64,000 nt of DNA, taken from Arbacia lixula (lineage: Eukaryota; Echinodermata; Echinoidea; Arbacioida; Arbaciidae). The DNA lies in assembly GCA_963669155.1 (NCBI GenBank), contig OZ022577.1, forward strand, positions 31,471,053-31,535,052, in the 5' to 3' direction. The notes under the pieces were generated by a model. It saw only the letters and a list, made by a program, of their open reading frames with translations. It made no database searches and had not been told where the DNA came from. The position numbers and the translations under genes are program-made. Positions 37,960 to 51,300 of this stretch are shown here, piece after piece (the first letter of the stretch is position 1; the number at the start of each line of letters is the position of its first letter).

Positions 37960-39573
37960 GTAGGTGGCAGTCTCGCAATCATTTTTTCCGTCATTAAGTG
38001 GCCGGAGGCATTATGTTTTCGGGTTGTCCGCCGGTCCGTCCGTCCGTCTGTATGTCCGTCAGTCCCGATTCCGTTTAGGCAATATCTTGAGAACCACTAC
38101 CCAGATTTACTTCAAACTTGGTACCTGTGCGTATTGCACAAAACCAATGAAGGGTGTAAAATTAAGGTCAAATCTGATTGAGGTCAACGGTCAATGAACT
38201 TAATGAAAAATTGCCCAAAATGTACCTTTTTCACTTTAAATCCAAATCCAAATTCTTATGAAACATGATACAAAGACGGATCACTTCTTGGGGGTAGACT
38301 GGTGACATTTTTGGTAAAATTCCTGAAAGGTCAGCGGTCAAAGGTTTATGAACTTTGCCAAAATTGGCTAAAAATTACCCCAAAATTGATATTTTTCACA
38401 ATAAATCAAAATCCAATTATGCATTCCAACCAAACATGGTACAGAGATGAATCACTTCAAGGAGATAGACTGATGGCATATTTGATAAAATCCCTGGAAG
38501 TTCAGAGTTCAAAGGTCAATGAACTTTGCCAAAATTTGCTAATTTTAAACAAACTTGATACAAGGATGGATTTAGATAGACTGGTTAGATTTGAAGTCAA
38601 AGAAGTAAGAGATCAATGGTCAATGGACATTGCCAAACTTGGCCAAATGTGGAAAAACAGAATATGATGTTTTCATTTCACATAGGAATTCAATGGTGCA
38701 TCGCCCACCAAACATACAGATTTTCTGAGAATAAATCTAAATAGAGCTAGTAAAGAGGCGGAGGCATATTTATCAACTGCGTGGCAGTCTAATTGCTCTA
38801 GTTTTTCAAACAACAACTCTTCTTTTTTTTGTATGGCTTCAGAGACATGGAGGTTATTATTGTGGTTTCGGGGATTTGTTTTTATGCCTCTGTCATGAAG
38901 AGGCTGGTAGCAATATAATTCTGGGTTGTCTGTTTATTTGTATTATCACATCAACAGGATAAACTCACCAGAATTTCATTAAACTGGTTTAACTGGGTAA
39001 AACTGGTTATCAATATACATGCATTTCATGACAAATGAATATAAAAGGACAAGACATGATCAGTGTCTAATTGATCAATGGAAATATATTATTAAAAAAA
39101 AATCAATGTGATATCTACAGGGGCAAGCGTTATTTTCATATGTGTTTTGAGACTGTGCAGGGCTGGCCCTCTACTTTTTAATGTGGTCAGCATGGCCACT
39201 TGAACATGACATCCAGAAAAACCCATTTTCAGGGGCCCAAGCCTGTTCAAACTGTGAGCCATAAGCAATTTTTTTGTGGCCCGGCTGGCCACTGATTCAA
39301 GCGTGGCCCAAAACCATTCCAGGTGACCATTCAAGGCAAGCCCTGCAGTGACACAATTGAGCCTGTGCATGTAGAATAACAGTGACTTGTTCACTGCTCA
39401 TAGAACTTGACTTTTAGCCAAGTGAATAATTGTAATGATCATCAGGTTTGCTGGTTGATTTTTAACTTGTAAAGTTCGCACCTGTATTATGTTGTATTTT
39501 TTTCTCTCTTTAATTTGCTCTGAAGCGCCTTGAGCATCTAATTGAGATGGAAAGTGCGCTGTATCAATTCTTT

Positions 39574-39622
<49 letters not shown>

Positions 39623-42600
39623 TATAATACTATTATTATCAACGCTTTCATATAGTAGTGTAGGAAGTAATGCTAACTCATCTAGTATCTCATTCTTGCA
39701 TAAACAACAAGACAGCAAACAATAAACATGTATAACATAAAACATAACGTATTTTGGCTTTGTTGCTTGGAACTTGGTACCAACGATTTAATTGAAACAT
39801 TGTTTCTACCCTGGAAGTCAAAGTTGGTCACAACTATTACATTATACATGTCGTAGACACCCAAATAATGGTGACAGCTCTTGATACTTTGGGGGTCTGA
39901 AAATAAGACTAGGAGATAATAATTAGGTTGCAATATTGCATATTCAGTGGTGAGGTAGTGAGAGGATTGCAGTGCCAGTATGATTCGTAACTTAAATTTA
40001 TCAAGTGTTTTCTTCTATTGTTTTTCTTCTCTGAGCCTTATAATGCCACTCAAAGGTCTTTAAAGACAGCCCGTCCCTTTTTCAGATCACCACAAAACCA
40101 TCGAAACATTGGCAAAACATATAGAGAAGTGCTAGCAAGCTGTATATTCATTATTTGAAACTGATACGTAGTGTAAAATAAAATTCAAATAACGCACATA
40201 AACAACGTCTGATTAATAGTCTTTACCTCAGGCTCTTAGCAGTTTGTGTTGACACATCTGCTTTATTGATTCATCTGTTTATTAAATTATGAAACGCATT
40301 ATGAACAAATTTATTCTATAGAAGGAATCATCTCCAAAGTTTGGTAATTACTCATAAAATTAGGATTTCACACATACATAATAACCACATAGATACTGTA
40401 ACAAAGACTAATACTTTTTTCGTAGTACGAAAAAAGTCGGTTTGAAATTTAACGGCTGAAATTTTTACATATACAGAAAGCTTCAACATGCTGTATTCTT
40501 AGAAATGGTCTTGAATCACACTTTCTTCATTTTACGATCGTGATAGACGATTTCAAATTTTAAGCTTGCAAAAAGGACGGACAATCTTTAAATGTGCTAT
40601 TTAAGTGCTGGAAAAATGTCAATTTCTTGCTGTAGATCTCTGTTTCACTAAAATATTTCTTTACGAACAAATGGAAACACAAATCTGTAACTTTATATTT
40701 TCATGTGCACAATAATATATTAGGACAATGCTATTGTTGCAACGTAAAAAGAAAACAAATGAAGACATAAATGTGCTTGTACTTTTCATTGATATGTACA
40801 TGTACGTGTCGCAAACTGAACAATGGCAGGAAGCGAGCAAGTTAAATTGTGAATTAATTTCACATGTTGAACGAATGGCCTCCCTCCAGGATATGGACAT
40901 GTGTGCTCACTGTACGCACAGCTGGAACACATATTGACGCAGCTCATACTGCAAAGTGGAATTTTTGCACAGAGAAGGAGATGTGAAAGTCATCAACAGG
41001 AGCCTGTTCACACATTTCCAAATTATAGAACATCAAATGGACATATTTCACATGTAACTATGTATGTAGGAAACAGAAACGTTTAAACCAGTAGCAAGTG
41101 GTTGCACTAGAACCTTTTAGAATGAAAATGAAAATACAGATATGAATTTGATTTCTGTGCAATACAATACATAAACTTTTCTGTACCCTTGCTATTCCAA
41201 CTTGATTGATGTGAGGTTATCTAACATAGAATTTAATAGCACTATGACAATTGTACTTTTTAAGTACGGTACTCGTACGCAAACTGCCCATTGTCTTTGT
41301 GAACAAAGGAAAATGATGTATGTTGGTCTAACATGAGGTTAACATTTCTGTCACAAAGTACACTGTTTGTTTTTTTATGATTGTTATAGTAAGAATGCCA
41401 TATGGGCTTACTATTTAGGGAAACACAACAACTTCTCATCCAAGCTATTTCATTATGCGTGCAAATATCACTCAATTGCACATGCAAATCAGCGTTTGCT
41501 GTGCCAACAAGTCCTGTTTACCCAAGCAAAACCAATCCTGGCAAGAGTACAGTCCAATTTACATGTATGTACATGTACACGTACCTTCTGTATGAGGGTT
41601 CAATTATGATCATGTGTAGAATTATCATTCACAAGTGAATGACCGGGGAATTACCTTGTCATGTCCCATATTGCAAGGAGGCAGTGACTTCACTGCACTT
41701 CCTTATGTTGCCATCGTGCTGGAGATAAATGAGTCATGCATACATGCTTATTGCATTATCCCGCAGAGCTAGAGTAGTGGAGACAGTATAACATGATTAT
41801 GATATGTGGAGATATGGCAGCCGATGGGGGCAGCTTTGCCACGATGCATGTACAGTGTACATCATAACAGGTTCATATGCCAGCTGCAGTGCACAGAGAC
41901 CTTCACATACTTTGTACATATACCAGTATACTGTACATACAAATGTCCACTACAGGCTTACATACAGTACATGATGCAATACAAATTGTATTAGAAATCC
42001 TGTTCACCTGCATACAATATGTGTTTGGAGTGTTTGTGTGCATGTACAGTGAACAAGGCCTTGCATTGTATAGCCCACTGCAGTGCACACAGAGCACATT
42101 TATGCATGATGAAGCCATACTGTGCGTTTGTCCAATATGCACAGTGTACTACAAATTGTGCATTTATGTCCAATGCATAAATGAAGGTCAATCTTAATGT
42201 CCACAGCTATAACTTTATAAGCCAGTGTACTTTTATGCCATATTTTTATATTGTTTTCCAAATTGAGACTGGACAGACTCTTAACTACACTGTAATGTAT
42301 TAACGGTTACAAATTATGGTATGTAGGTGAAATTGCAAAACAATGCATTTAAGGCATGATGCAATTTAGTTCGTATGTCAAGGTTTTATTATGTTTATGT
42401 GGCCTGTGATGAATTAGCAAAATCCATGTTATTTAAACCATTGCGAAATATGCAGTGTTACTATCTGTACATGTAAACATAACCCTAACCCTCACTTATG
42501 GCTTACTTTGCTCAGTTTAAATCGTCAAAGTCACCTTCAAATCAGTGACTCTGTGTTCGTTGATGCGTGAATTGGGGCATGCACCCCTGCCATGTGTGTA

Positions 42601-45236
42601 CTAGTGCATGTATGTAGTGGTGTCCTCAACACAAGATTCTGACATTCCAGACACTGCAGTGGTGTCAATAGATCCTTTACTTTAAATGATCATCTGAAAT
42701 AATGAAAGATGTGTGTTCATATTTGTGAGGGTATTTTTATGGATGCTCATCTTTCAAATAAAATGTTGACTCATCAGCTGTGTATAAAGTGGTATTTGCT
42801 ACCAGTATATCCATACTACAGGTAGCAAGTATGCTAAATTTCATATGCCTACTTGAAGACAAAGTCGTGGAGTATGTACCAGTACCAGTGAAAACAAATC
42901 AGTCATGACTACACACCAATCAGGTGAACCTCTTCAGTAAATTAAATAGTGTTTCAAGGCAGTTGTATGTTTTATCTCTTGTTCAGTGACTATTATTTCA
43001 TAGGATGCAGCATTTACATGAGTACATGTAGGGATGTAATGATCAAGGATGTTTAAAGAAATCCATTCCTTTCAACAAGCTTTGGTGCTGCCACTCAGTA
43101 TCCATGACTGCATGGCATATGAAAAAGTGTTTGATGCAAATATGTCAAATGATAAGAAAGTTAGCATTGTTTAAAGTTTGATTTTGCGATGTCATTTGCA
43201 AGATACTCTCCCATATGTTGTGTACTAATTTTCTTTAAAAAACATATTTTTCTCGTAAGGATATGCATCATTTTACCTGTGCATAAAGATCACTAGAAAC
43301 TCATTTTTACATACATACCTCTCCACAAAAAAAAATGCCTTCATAAAAAAACAAGAAAAAGAACAATTTATGGAATCATACAGTATACAACATAAGGGAG
43401 AGCACCTCGCACATGATGTCACAAAATAAAAATTTTAAGAGATCATAACTTTCATATCCTTTATTGGATTTTTGTCAAACCATCATTAACATGTTTCTTA
43501 ACTTCAGAGTGAACTATCCCTTTAATGATATAATGCATACCCGATTGCATCTGGTTCACCTGGATTTTACAATAGGTACATTTACATGTTTAATGTACAT
43601 GTTTATTCCTAATCATGAACTGATGAACTGGTAGTTTTGTCACAAAGTGCTTAATATTCCCCGATTGAAGCTTCATACAGGTAGATGAATTGTAGGTTTT
43701 ACATGTCACAAGCATGTGGGAGGATATTTCCTCAATTCTTCTGCTCATCCTATTTTGTTTATACATCAGATCCAGGCAAAAATTATCCAGAGAATTAATC
43801 AAACAGCTGATGGTACTCTATCCTTGGTAATATTGGGTAGAGAGCGAATATTTGTTGTGACATGCACTGTACATAATTGTATGCGTAATAAGGCTGATAT
43901 TGCCTAGTAAAAATCTTACTTGTATTACATGTATATGAACAGTGGGTCCACTGTTTGGGAATTACCAAGGTATTAAAAAGACTTTTTTGAATTACATGTA
44001 GACTAATTCCTTATCAGGCGCTGAAAAGGAAAAACTAGTGCTTTAGTCCATACATACTGAAATTATCTAGAAGGAAGGAAGTAAAACGTGCACGCTTGGA
44101 ATAATCCCTTATCATTTCATCCAAGAAGTGAATAGGTATGACCTACACTATACTGTATGTGCGACCTCCCAGGAGACCATGAAATTAATGGTTGATTGGT
44201 TTTGTCTAGACAGACAATTGGGTTTTGTTTTTACAAACTGAAGGTCTTAAATGATATAAAGCAGATTGAATGGAAAGAATGTCAGCATACATGTTCTCTG
44301 CTGGCCTGTGAATGTTTTAAATTAATAAAGATGTTTTGAATTTAACAGATTTAAAAGTCTGAACATGAATAACATGTACAGTGTACCTTGCAATGTACAT
44401 TACAATGTACTTTCAATCAAATGACAATGGCATATTTTTCCAAGAAAGTTGGCACATTGGTGTTCAGTTTATTACCATAAATTCATACTACATGTACAAG
44501 AGTGGTTGTATGTATTTGAACCAGTAATAATTATGACATTTTTGGTATAATACAGAGATGTACAACAGCGATTAACATGTTTTTGCATTCCAAGAGATAT
44601 GATAACATGTTCAAAAATGATGGCATTTATTTTTGATTTTTAGACTTCCCTAATACATGAACACTGTAGTTAGTCTCAACAAAAAAAACATCGGATTCAA
44701 ACAAATAATCAGACATGTTTTCTTTGGGTATTGTGTCTGCTCTGTTATTATTGGTTTGTTATTGTTGCTTGGCATCCCACAATATGTTGCAATAATTGTT
44801 GTACTTCTCTAGATGATGTGTAACCTATTTTTACACAAAATGAAAGGAAACTTTCTGGTCTGCATGCAATGCCAAGAGTAGTATTTCTTGAAAGAAGAGA
44901 GAAGGCGTACTAATTCCCTAGTACTAGTCTAGTAAGTCTTTGTATGCAACTTACAGTACATGTACAATACATGTAGCTAAATGTAATACAATGATTTATA
45001 TCACTCTCTCAAAATTTCTAATCATTTTTTCAACACCTCTTTGTCGATGCTTGTGTTGAAAAGCACAGCCAAAAACATTGCGTTCACCATATTCCCCACT
45101 GGGTAGGGCATTCCTGCGGTGTTATTTGTGGCTATTTATAGCATCACCACTGAGTAATAAGGGCATGGCATGCCATTCATGTGACCTGCCGTTCCCTATG
45201 TACATTCACACATGTTTAACACAACACGAACACCAC

Positions 45237-45307
<71 letters not shown>

Positions 45308-48300
45308 CGTCACGTTCGTCCCGTCCGTCCATCTCTCTTTCTCTAGCCAGGAAGGATACATTGTGCAGGGGGGAAAAATCACCTCTGATTTTAGTGAGGA
45401 AATAAAAAGACTGAAAGGGAATGAAAATAAGGAAACAATGAGAGGGGTCATTATAGAGTGAGCGCACCTAAACAATCAGGAGAAATGACAGACAGATGCG
45501 CCCGGACTGATTGATGGGTAGAGAGAGTGAACTTCACACATACATGTAGAATGAAGTGGACTTGTAAACAATGGTCCAGTAGTAGTGCATGAAACTTGTA
45601 CCTACTTGTGCACACATCACTAATCTCTGCAAATGCATATGGGTACAAGTTTGTACATAATGTATGAAGTTACCAATTTGCTGTAGACGGACATTTTCAT
45701 TAACTTACATTTGTGCATACCCTATGCCAATGATCTGTAGTTTGGCATAGACTGCATGTTTGTGCACAGCACAGTATGTGAAGGCCTTCACAATGCATTA
45801 ATATGCCCACTACAGTACTTTGCTAAGATTGTCAAAGGTCAATAAACAACTGTTGTGATTTTTCACATTATTGTTCATTGAAAGGACATTTGGAATTTGT
45901 ACTTTTAGCCTTGTGGCGTACATATGTGTAGGTTTGACAGTTACCTGTAATTGACCATGAATCTGGGAATATTAATAAAAGGGATGTATGTAGTTGCCAT
46001 TGTGGAGACAGTTAACATGTTGGCATGATACATGGTATGTTGATGTACACTATGTATATTGTCCAAAAGTCTAATTTGCCTGTGCAGTGTGGCTATGAAA
46101 GTTTACTATCATGTACATGAACATTTTGATTGGACATAGCCTAAGTACACTGTACATGTAGCTACATGTACATGTATATGTAGTACAGTCACTACAGTGT
46201 ATGTGAATATTCATCCATTGTGCACATATACCTGTTCATATGAAGCTGTACACTGTACATGTAGGCTGAATCTTACATTCAGGCGACACATTATACTACA
46301 TGTCTACATGTACCGTTATATCATACATGCATGCAGTTTATAGAGAAAGTCTCCCCAGTTATGACATTCAGAGAATTTCCCTAAATATTTCTATTTATAT
46401 TCCACATACTAAGAATGCTGCTGTATGATTGGTCAAGAGTTTATCACGTGATAAAGCGTAGTTTTGCCCATCTGATTACCTGAGAAGAAAAGTTTGTTAC
46501 ACTCTAGGTGATAGTACTTTTTGGTTTCGCTGATCTCTTCACCCCTCACAATCCTAACGCGTGATCAATATTTTGAGTATGCGTGAAATAAAAGTGTGTT
46601 ACTCTCGAACTATCAATTGAATCCTACTAACACGTCCTAAGGTGCGTCCTAAGGCGTCCTAAGGCGCGTCCTAACGCGTGTTCCCCATGGCAGCGGCACG
46701 GGGTTAGGTAGAGAAGTAAACGTTACTTTTGTACGTCAAATTGTCATTTTTGGTATAGATAGTTGGTTTCAGATGTGGAATATAAAGCAAGTAATCAACT
46801 TTTGGTTTCAGGCAGTGAGACGAACTATCACTTCGTCGGCAATCTGATATACGCTACATCCAGATTGCCTCGGAAGTGATAGTTTGTCCCATCACCCTCA
46901 CCAACGTTGATTATTTGCTTACTATAGGACTCCCAATTTGTGGATACTGCAGGATAAATGCAGTATGAATCGGGAGATGAACTCGTACAGTACATTACTA
47001 TTGATTATGTGTGCTACTGTACGTGAAGTATGATAGAAAAGAATGCCCATGGATGCATGTACAGGAATCAGCGTGCATCCACAGTGGACACGTCTATAGA
47101 CAGTGATGCTCTGAATTGCTGCCAAGTCTGTGACTCATTAGTCTTTATGGTACCGTGACTATCGGTCCCAACAACAGCGTACAAGGTCGTCTGATCAGCT
47201 GCTCAAATAAAGCACTCGGTCTCATTATAGTGTTTATTTACCAAATGAGCCTCGATGGAAAGCACAAGCATGGATGCATGTATATTGTGAGGACATGACT
47301 AGACATACCAGACTCAGTGTTCGACATTACAAAATGTGTGTCACACACATACTCTAACCCACTGTAAAGATAACACATGACTTGTGAATGAGTTGTGTTA
47401 TTGCTACTGTATTACATGTATCTATAACATTACTGCTACAGTACATGAGTGAAACTAAAAATGGTGCATGCTTTCTGTTTCAAGTGTAATACATGTAGTT
47501 TATTTAGCCTTTGACTGATCGAATTTCATGTAATACATGTTTTTGCCGATCAGAAAAGATACTTAAAGCAGTATGACGTTACTGTATGTGTACATGACGT
47601 AAATTATGTACAATGTCCATGTACACCTTACATGTTGGTATATTACTTGCACACAAACATTCATGAAATGTACCTAGTTTTTTATGTAATGAAAGGCCTC
47701 AAGATAACAAATGTTTGTCGATTTGTAACAATCATTGATATAATTTGTGTGTGAACAAAACATAAAATATACAGTATGTGCAGGTCACTCTTATCAGACT
47801 GTTAAGCTAGATGACATACATTTAAGTTTGCAGATGTCAGTCAGTGAGTCTAAAACAGTGACCAGCTTTCATATGTCTTCCCAGTGAGATACAATTGGCA
47901 TATATCAACTGCCAGTCTGTTCTTAAAGATATAAAGGCATATGTTTAAAAATGGTGTCACACTTGTGTCTGTACATGCACCCTACCTACATGTACCCAGA
48001 TATATGTAAAGATCACTTTAATCCAGCTTTTAGTCAATTTCCAGCTCTCATGTATTATGAGGGATCTTCTAATAAAGTATTGTATTTACATGTACACACT
48101 TTGATTTGCTTTGACCTGCAAAAGGGAAACGAACAGCACAAGATAGATCAAGATGGAAAAATGATGAGGAGGCCTTCCTTCAGCAGTGGAGAGAAATAGG
48201 CTAAATAGAAATAGAATAGAAACCCTTAAAGTAGCATCACTAACTGTACTCTGGTCTTTGTCTTCTGCAGCTGTCCACCCAGGACCTTCCTGCCAGCCCT

Positions 48301-51300
48301 CTGCCGCATCTTCCTGGACGAACACGCCCCAGACAACGTCCTGGAGGTCACCGCCCGGGCAATCACCTACTACCTGGACGTCTCCGCGGAGTGCACCCGC
48401 AGGATTGTGGCTGTAGATGGCGCCGTGAAGGCGCTGTGCAACCGGCTGGTTGTCGTGGAGCTGTCCTGCCGCACCAGCAAGGACCTGGCTGAACAGTGCA
48501 TCAAGGTAAGAGGTCCTCACAGCTTGCAGGAGACCCCAGTCTTTTTCCTGCATTCAATTTTGTTAGTCATTGTTAACAGTCACGCTGTCTTCATACAATA
48601 AATTGCGCATTTTACATGTCATTTTAACATTCTGCTTGATTTTAAAAGATCACATTGATTTACCATGGCTTGTTTCATGGTGGTACATCCATTTTTTTTT
48701 TGCATTTTGTCAACACCAACTAAAGCAAGATGAGTCAAAATAGAAAGCCACTACCTCCTCCCCCTCACCCCCCCCCCCCTCAATCTGTATATACCTTTCT
48801 CAAAGGGATAGTCTGTAGGCCCTAAAATTAAAGTTGGATTCAATAAAAGCAGAAATATGAAAGAAACATATTAGCGAAGGTTTAATACAAATCTATCAAA
48901 GGATAAGAAAGTTACAATTGTTTAAAATTTTGATTTTGTGATGTTACATGCGAGATTCTCTCCCATATGTTGTGTACTTTTCTTTTTTGGGGGAAATGTT
49001 GATTTTCTCAAAAGGATATCATTTTACCTGTGCCAGGCCTCGAAAGTCACCTGTTTTAGGGGCAGGCAACTTTTAGTTTTGGGGGGCACTTTTTTCACTT
49101 TTTTTCAAGGGCAACAAGTTAGGTCAGAGGGGCACCAAGGCAAAAACCGACAGTTATGAAAGGGCACCAAGGCAAATCCCTAAAATATGAAAGGGCTCCC
49201 AAACCCATACCCCCATTGGCGGCTTAAACATTAAAAATTTTTGTTTTGTTTGTTTTTTCATTTGGCCGTAAGGCCAGGTAAAATTGAGTACATGTTGATC
49301 GTCCAGATTTTTTTAAAAAGAGGAGGAGGGTGTACCATATTATTTGATATTTGATAGTTTTCCCAAGATGGCTGCCGCATGTAAAATAGTATATAATACG
49401 ATGCACATCAACCAACGTTGCTGTAGTGTGTATGATTTGCCCCCAAAATATCAATTTTTTCAACAGGTTTCTTTTTGTCTATTTTTAAATATTAAAATGT
49501 TGCCTTTATTTTAAATATGAAAATACATTTTGTTGATATATTGTCATTTTTGTCTTGATTTTGTAATTAATGTTTTAACATTTATGTAAACACTTTCATT
49601 GGAAGCCTTGTTTTTCCTCAAAATACACGGAACAGCAACAGAAATTACTCCAGAATCTCAACGAAATTCAAAGATTAGATGGCCACAAAACACGATCTCA
49701 GTTCACTACAATCATGATAATCAGACTGCACTCGACTCCAGCGCACTCGATTGTACCCCTCACCCTGGCCTCGCGCGGGCCGGGGTCGGCCGCATGGAAA
49801 ACATGCACATAGCGTATGTATATACGGCTTTGAACACAGACGTGTGTTGCTGCCCTCTACGTTGAAGACATCGTGTTTTCGAATAATGGCGGATGGGAAA
49901 AAGTCGTTGACTGATCAGAACGATGTCAAACCCCCCCCCCCCCCCCCAAATTACCCATCAACATTCCATTCAATCGTGACAAAATGCTATTAATGTGAAA
50001 GGTGAGGATGTATTTATGTTAAATGTGTTTGTCAAAATCTTTTTTGTGCGCCGATTGATCCGATTGAAGTGGATTGTTATGAGTTGTTGGTACAGTGGCT
50101 GATACAAATTTTAACATCGCTACTCAATGTGTATTGACTTTCTGTGTAAACTTTTTCATGTACCGCTACACAAAGTCTATGGGGAAACGGAATGTCCATT
50201 TTCACCTGCTGCAACGGGAAAAGACCATATGGCCTAATGCCCTTTTTGTCATGTTTCAAATATTTTTTTCGCTTCCTCGAATAAAGCCAGACAATTTATT
50301 TTTCTTCAAACGTAAATCGATAAACTCGAAACAAAATCATTCGCTCGTATTCATTCACAATCTAGATCAACGAGCCGAAACATCGCACTTGGGGAAATAG
50401 CCGCAATGGCACATTGCGTGTAATGTAACAGCCTTATCGAAACTTTCCCCCCGCTGTAAACTTTACTTCGATGTACATACGTTGACACGAAGGGCACAAT
50501 AATACGAGGGATTGTGTTCAATAAATGGAATGTCCATTGCATTTGTTTACGAAAACTCTCCCATCGCATTTACCCCCCTGAAGTTGTACTCGGGTACGTA
50601 ACGTACATAGGCTATTCGGACGAAGGTACGAGGGAGTGAGTTCGGGTAATAGAATGGCAGCGTGTTTACAAAAAAAAATCCCATTCACTGCGGTGCGAGC
50701 ATGCACGAGTCGAGTCGGCTGTAATCACGCTGAACGTTTGAAAATGAACGACACTGCTCTGATGCGCTTGTGAATCGAAGCTATTAGTTTGGTGCGAAAG
50801 AATGTTGTTTCCGTACGTTTAGGGGAAAAGGGCATTACGGCAAACTGAAAAAGGGGACGGCAACAAGTTGCCGTAAGTATCACAATTTTGAGAGGGGCGA
50901 CGCGGCAAGTAGAGTGGGCATCGCGGCAAATTGCCGTTTGCCGGTGGGTAATTCGAGCCCTGCTGTGCATTTTAAAGATCATTGGAGACATGTTTTTACA
51001 CACATACCTGGAAGAAAAAAAATTCTATCAACAAAAACAGAAAAAGAGCAGTTTATGGAATCATACAGCACACAACATAGAAGAGCACCTTACACGTGAT
51101 GTCACAAAATCATTTTTTTAAACAATCATAATTGCACAATTTTAAAAGATCATAACTTTCTTATCCTTTGACTGATATTCAAATGTTATTTTTCTTTCAT
51201 GTTTCTGCTTTTATTAAAACTAACTTAACTTCAGGGTGGACTATCCCTTCCAAGGTAACGGATAGTAGTGGTATAGATGACAGGACCCGCTATCATGTTA

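Noticed and set aside
45078..45475. Frames on both strands through the CA microsatellite
   Set aside because: Open only because CA/TG repeats lack stops; flanks show no coding similarity.
48086..48553. 155-codon minus-strand frame over HECTD1 exon 2
   Set aside because: Antisense shadow of a GC-rich coding exon.
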